From positions 1 through 13,847 of the forward strand of contig JAGCSE010000313.1 of assembly GCA_017964325.1 (NCBI GenBank): DNA of 13,847 nucleotides. The letters are read 5' to 3'. This document shows, piece by piece, positions 13,705-13,847 of this stretch (its first letter is position 1; the number at the start of each line of letters is the position of its first letter). The position numbers and the translations under genes are program-made. A model generated the notes under the pieces. The model saw nothing but the letters and a program-made list of their open reading frames with translations, was not told the DNA's origin and did not search any database. This stretch comes from Victivallales bacterium (GTDB lineage: Bacteria > Verrucomicrobiota > Lentisphaeria > Oligosphaerales > Oligosphaeraceae).

Positions 13705-13847
13705 AGGCAGTCTTCGCTTGCCGACATGTCGATGACAGTCTCATCGAGAGTCCCGTCCGTGTCCGATGAACTGTCGGAGAAGCTCTCGGCATCTTCGGCG
13801 TCGATGTGGCTGCCGCCACCGCCGTTGCCGTCGTCATCGTCATCGTC
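13668..13847 (-). CDS. C-terminal end of an acidic protein of unknown function (5' truncated by window edge)
   Basis: The minus-strand frame is open from the right edge to a TGA at 13668-13670 and gives 59 residues. They begin with six Asp, then GNGGGG, then a Ser/Asp/Glu-rich stretch (HIDAEDAESFSDSSSDTDG), and end LLTSDILTTTQG. The composition is that of an acidic, probably disordered tail; no family can be named from it. The coding call rests on the unbroken frame, the GC-rich codon pattern that stops abruptly at the AT-rich gap, and a terminator-like structure at its end. Its start and main domain are outside the window. It is transcribed toward the Ro60 leader, about 660 bases upstream of rsr. 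Confidence 0.6.
   Translation of the reverse strand, partial: DDDDDDGNGGGGSHIDAEDAESFSDSSSDTDGTLDETVIDMSASEDCLLTSDILTTTQG

Overview
The window reads as chromosomal DNA of a Gram-negative, LPS-bearing bacterium with mid-range GC. An LpxK lipid A kinase, a ThuA-like/Gfo-Idh-MocA pair, a TIM-barrel sugar isomerase and a membrane-anchored esterase with an NPCBM-like carbohydrate-binding tail are a combination common in the Planctomycetota-Verrucomicrobiota-Chlamydiota group. A Lentisphaerota-type gut or environmental organism is my best guess, but this is inference from gene content and not a phylogenetic result.

Layout, left to right. (1) 2-1530, plus strand: the 3' part of a Gfo/Idh/MocA oxidoreductase, then a ThuA-like protein, ending at a bidirectional terminator (about 1592-1634). 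(2) 1649-4812, minus strand: lpxK upstream and a 621-residue membrane/coiled-coil protein of unknown function downstream. (3) 4960-6769, plus strand: a lipoate-protein ligase with a GTG start and a strong Shine-Dalgarno (SD) sequence, then a sugar-phosphate isomerase/epimerase-like TIM barrel. (4) 6770-7213: a 444-base gap rich in short tandem repeats. (5) 7214-11219, plus strand: the large anchored esterase, then a class II CCA-adding enzyme with an HD domain. (6) 11229-11363: two tandem-repeat tracts and a hairpin shared by convergent genes. (7) 11369-13847, minus strand: a Ro60/TROVE-vWA protein (bacterial Rsr), a long non-coding leader, and the C-terminal end of an acidic protein entering from the right edge.

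The main discovery candidate is the Ro60 locus. Directly upstream of the Ro60 ribosome-binding site, on the same strand, 13033-13122 folds into a Y-RNA-like hairpin. It has a GGCCCGA/TCGGGCC terminal stem, an asymmetric internal loop, a 10-bp upper stem, an apical hairpin and a 3' U-run. Its 5' arm carries CCGATG, which resembles the conserved Ro-binding arm of Y RNAs, and a plausible sigma70 promoter precedes it. Farther upstream (13440-13514, same strand), behind a perfect TATAAT box, is a 75-nt tRNA-shaped sequence with a 10-nt 'anticodon' loop and changed elbow bases (A19/U56). It could be a tRNA-mimic Y RNA of the YrlA type, or a decayed tRNA. A 32-codon ORF with a good SD overlaps it and is a competing reading.

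A second pattern is a set of intergenic tracts, most built from about four degenerate 7-, 8- or 9-bp units with a different motif in each gap. They lie near 1536, 6836-6965, 7079, 11229 and 11272. No rRNA genes, CRISPR arrays, insertion sequences or integrases were seen.
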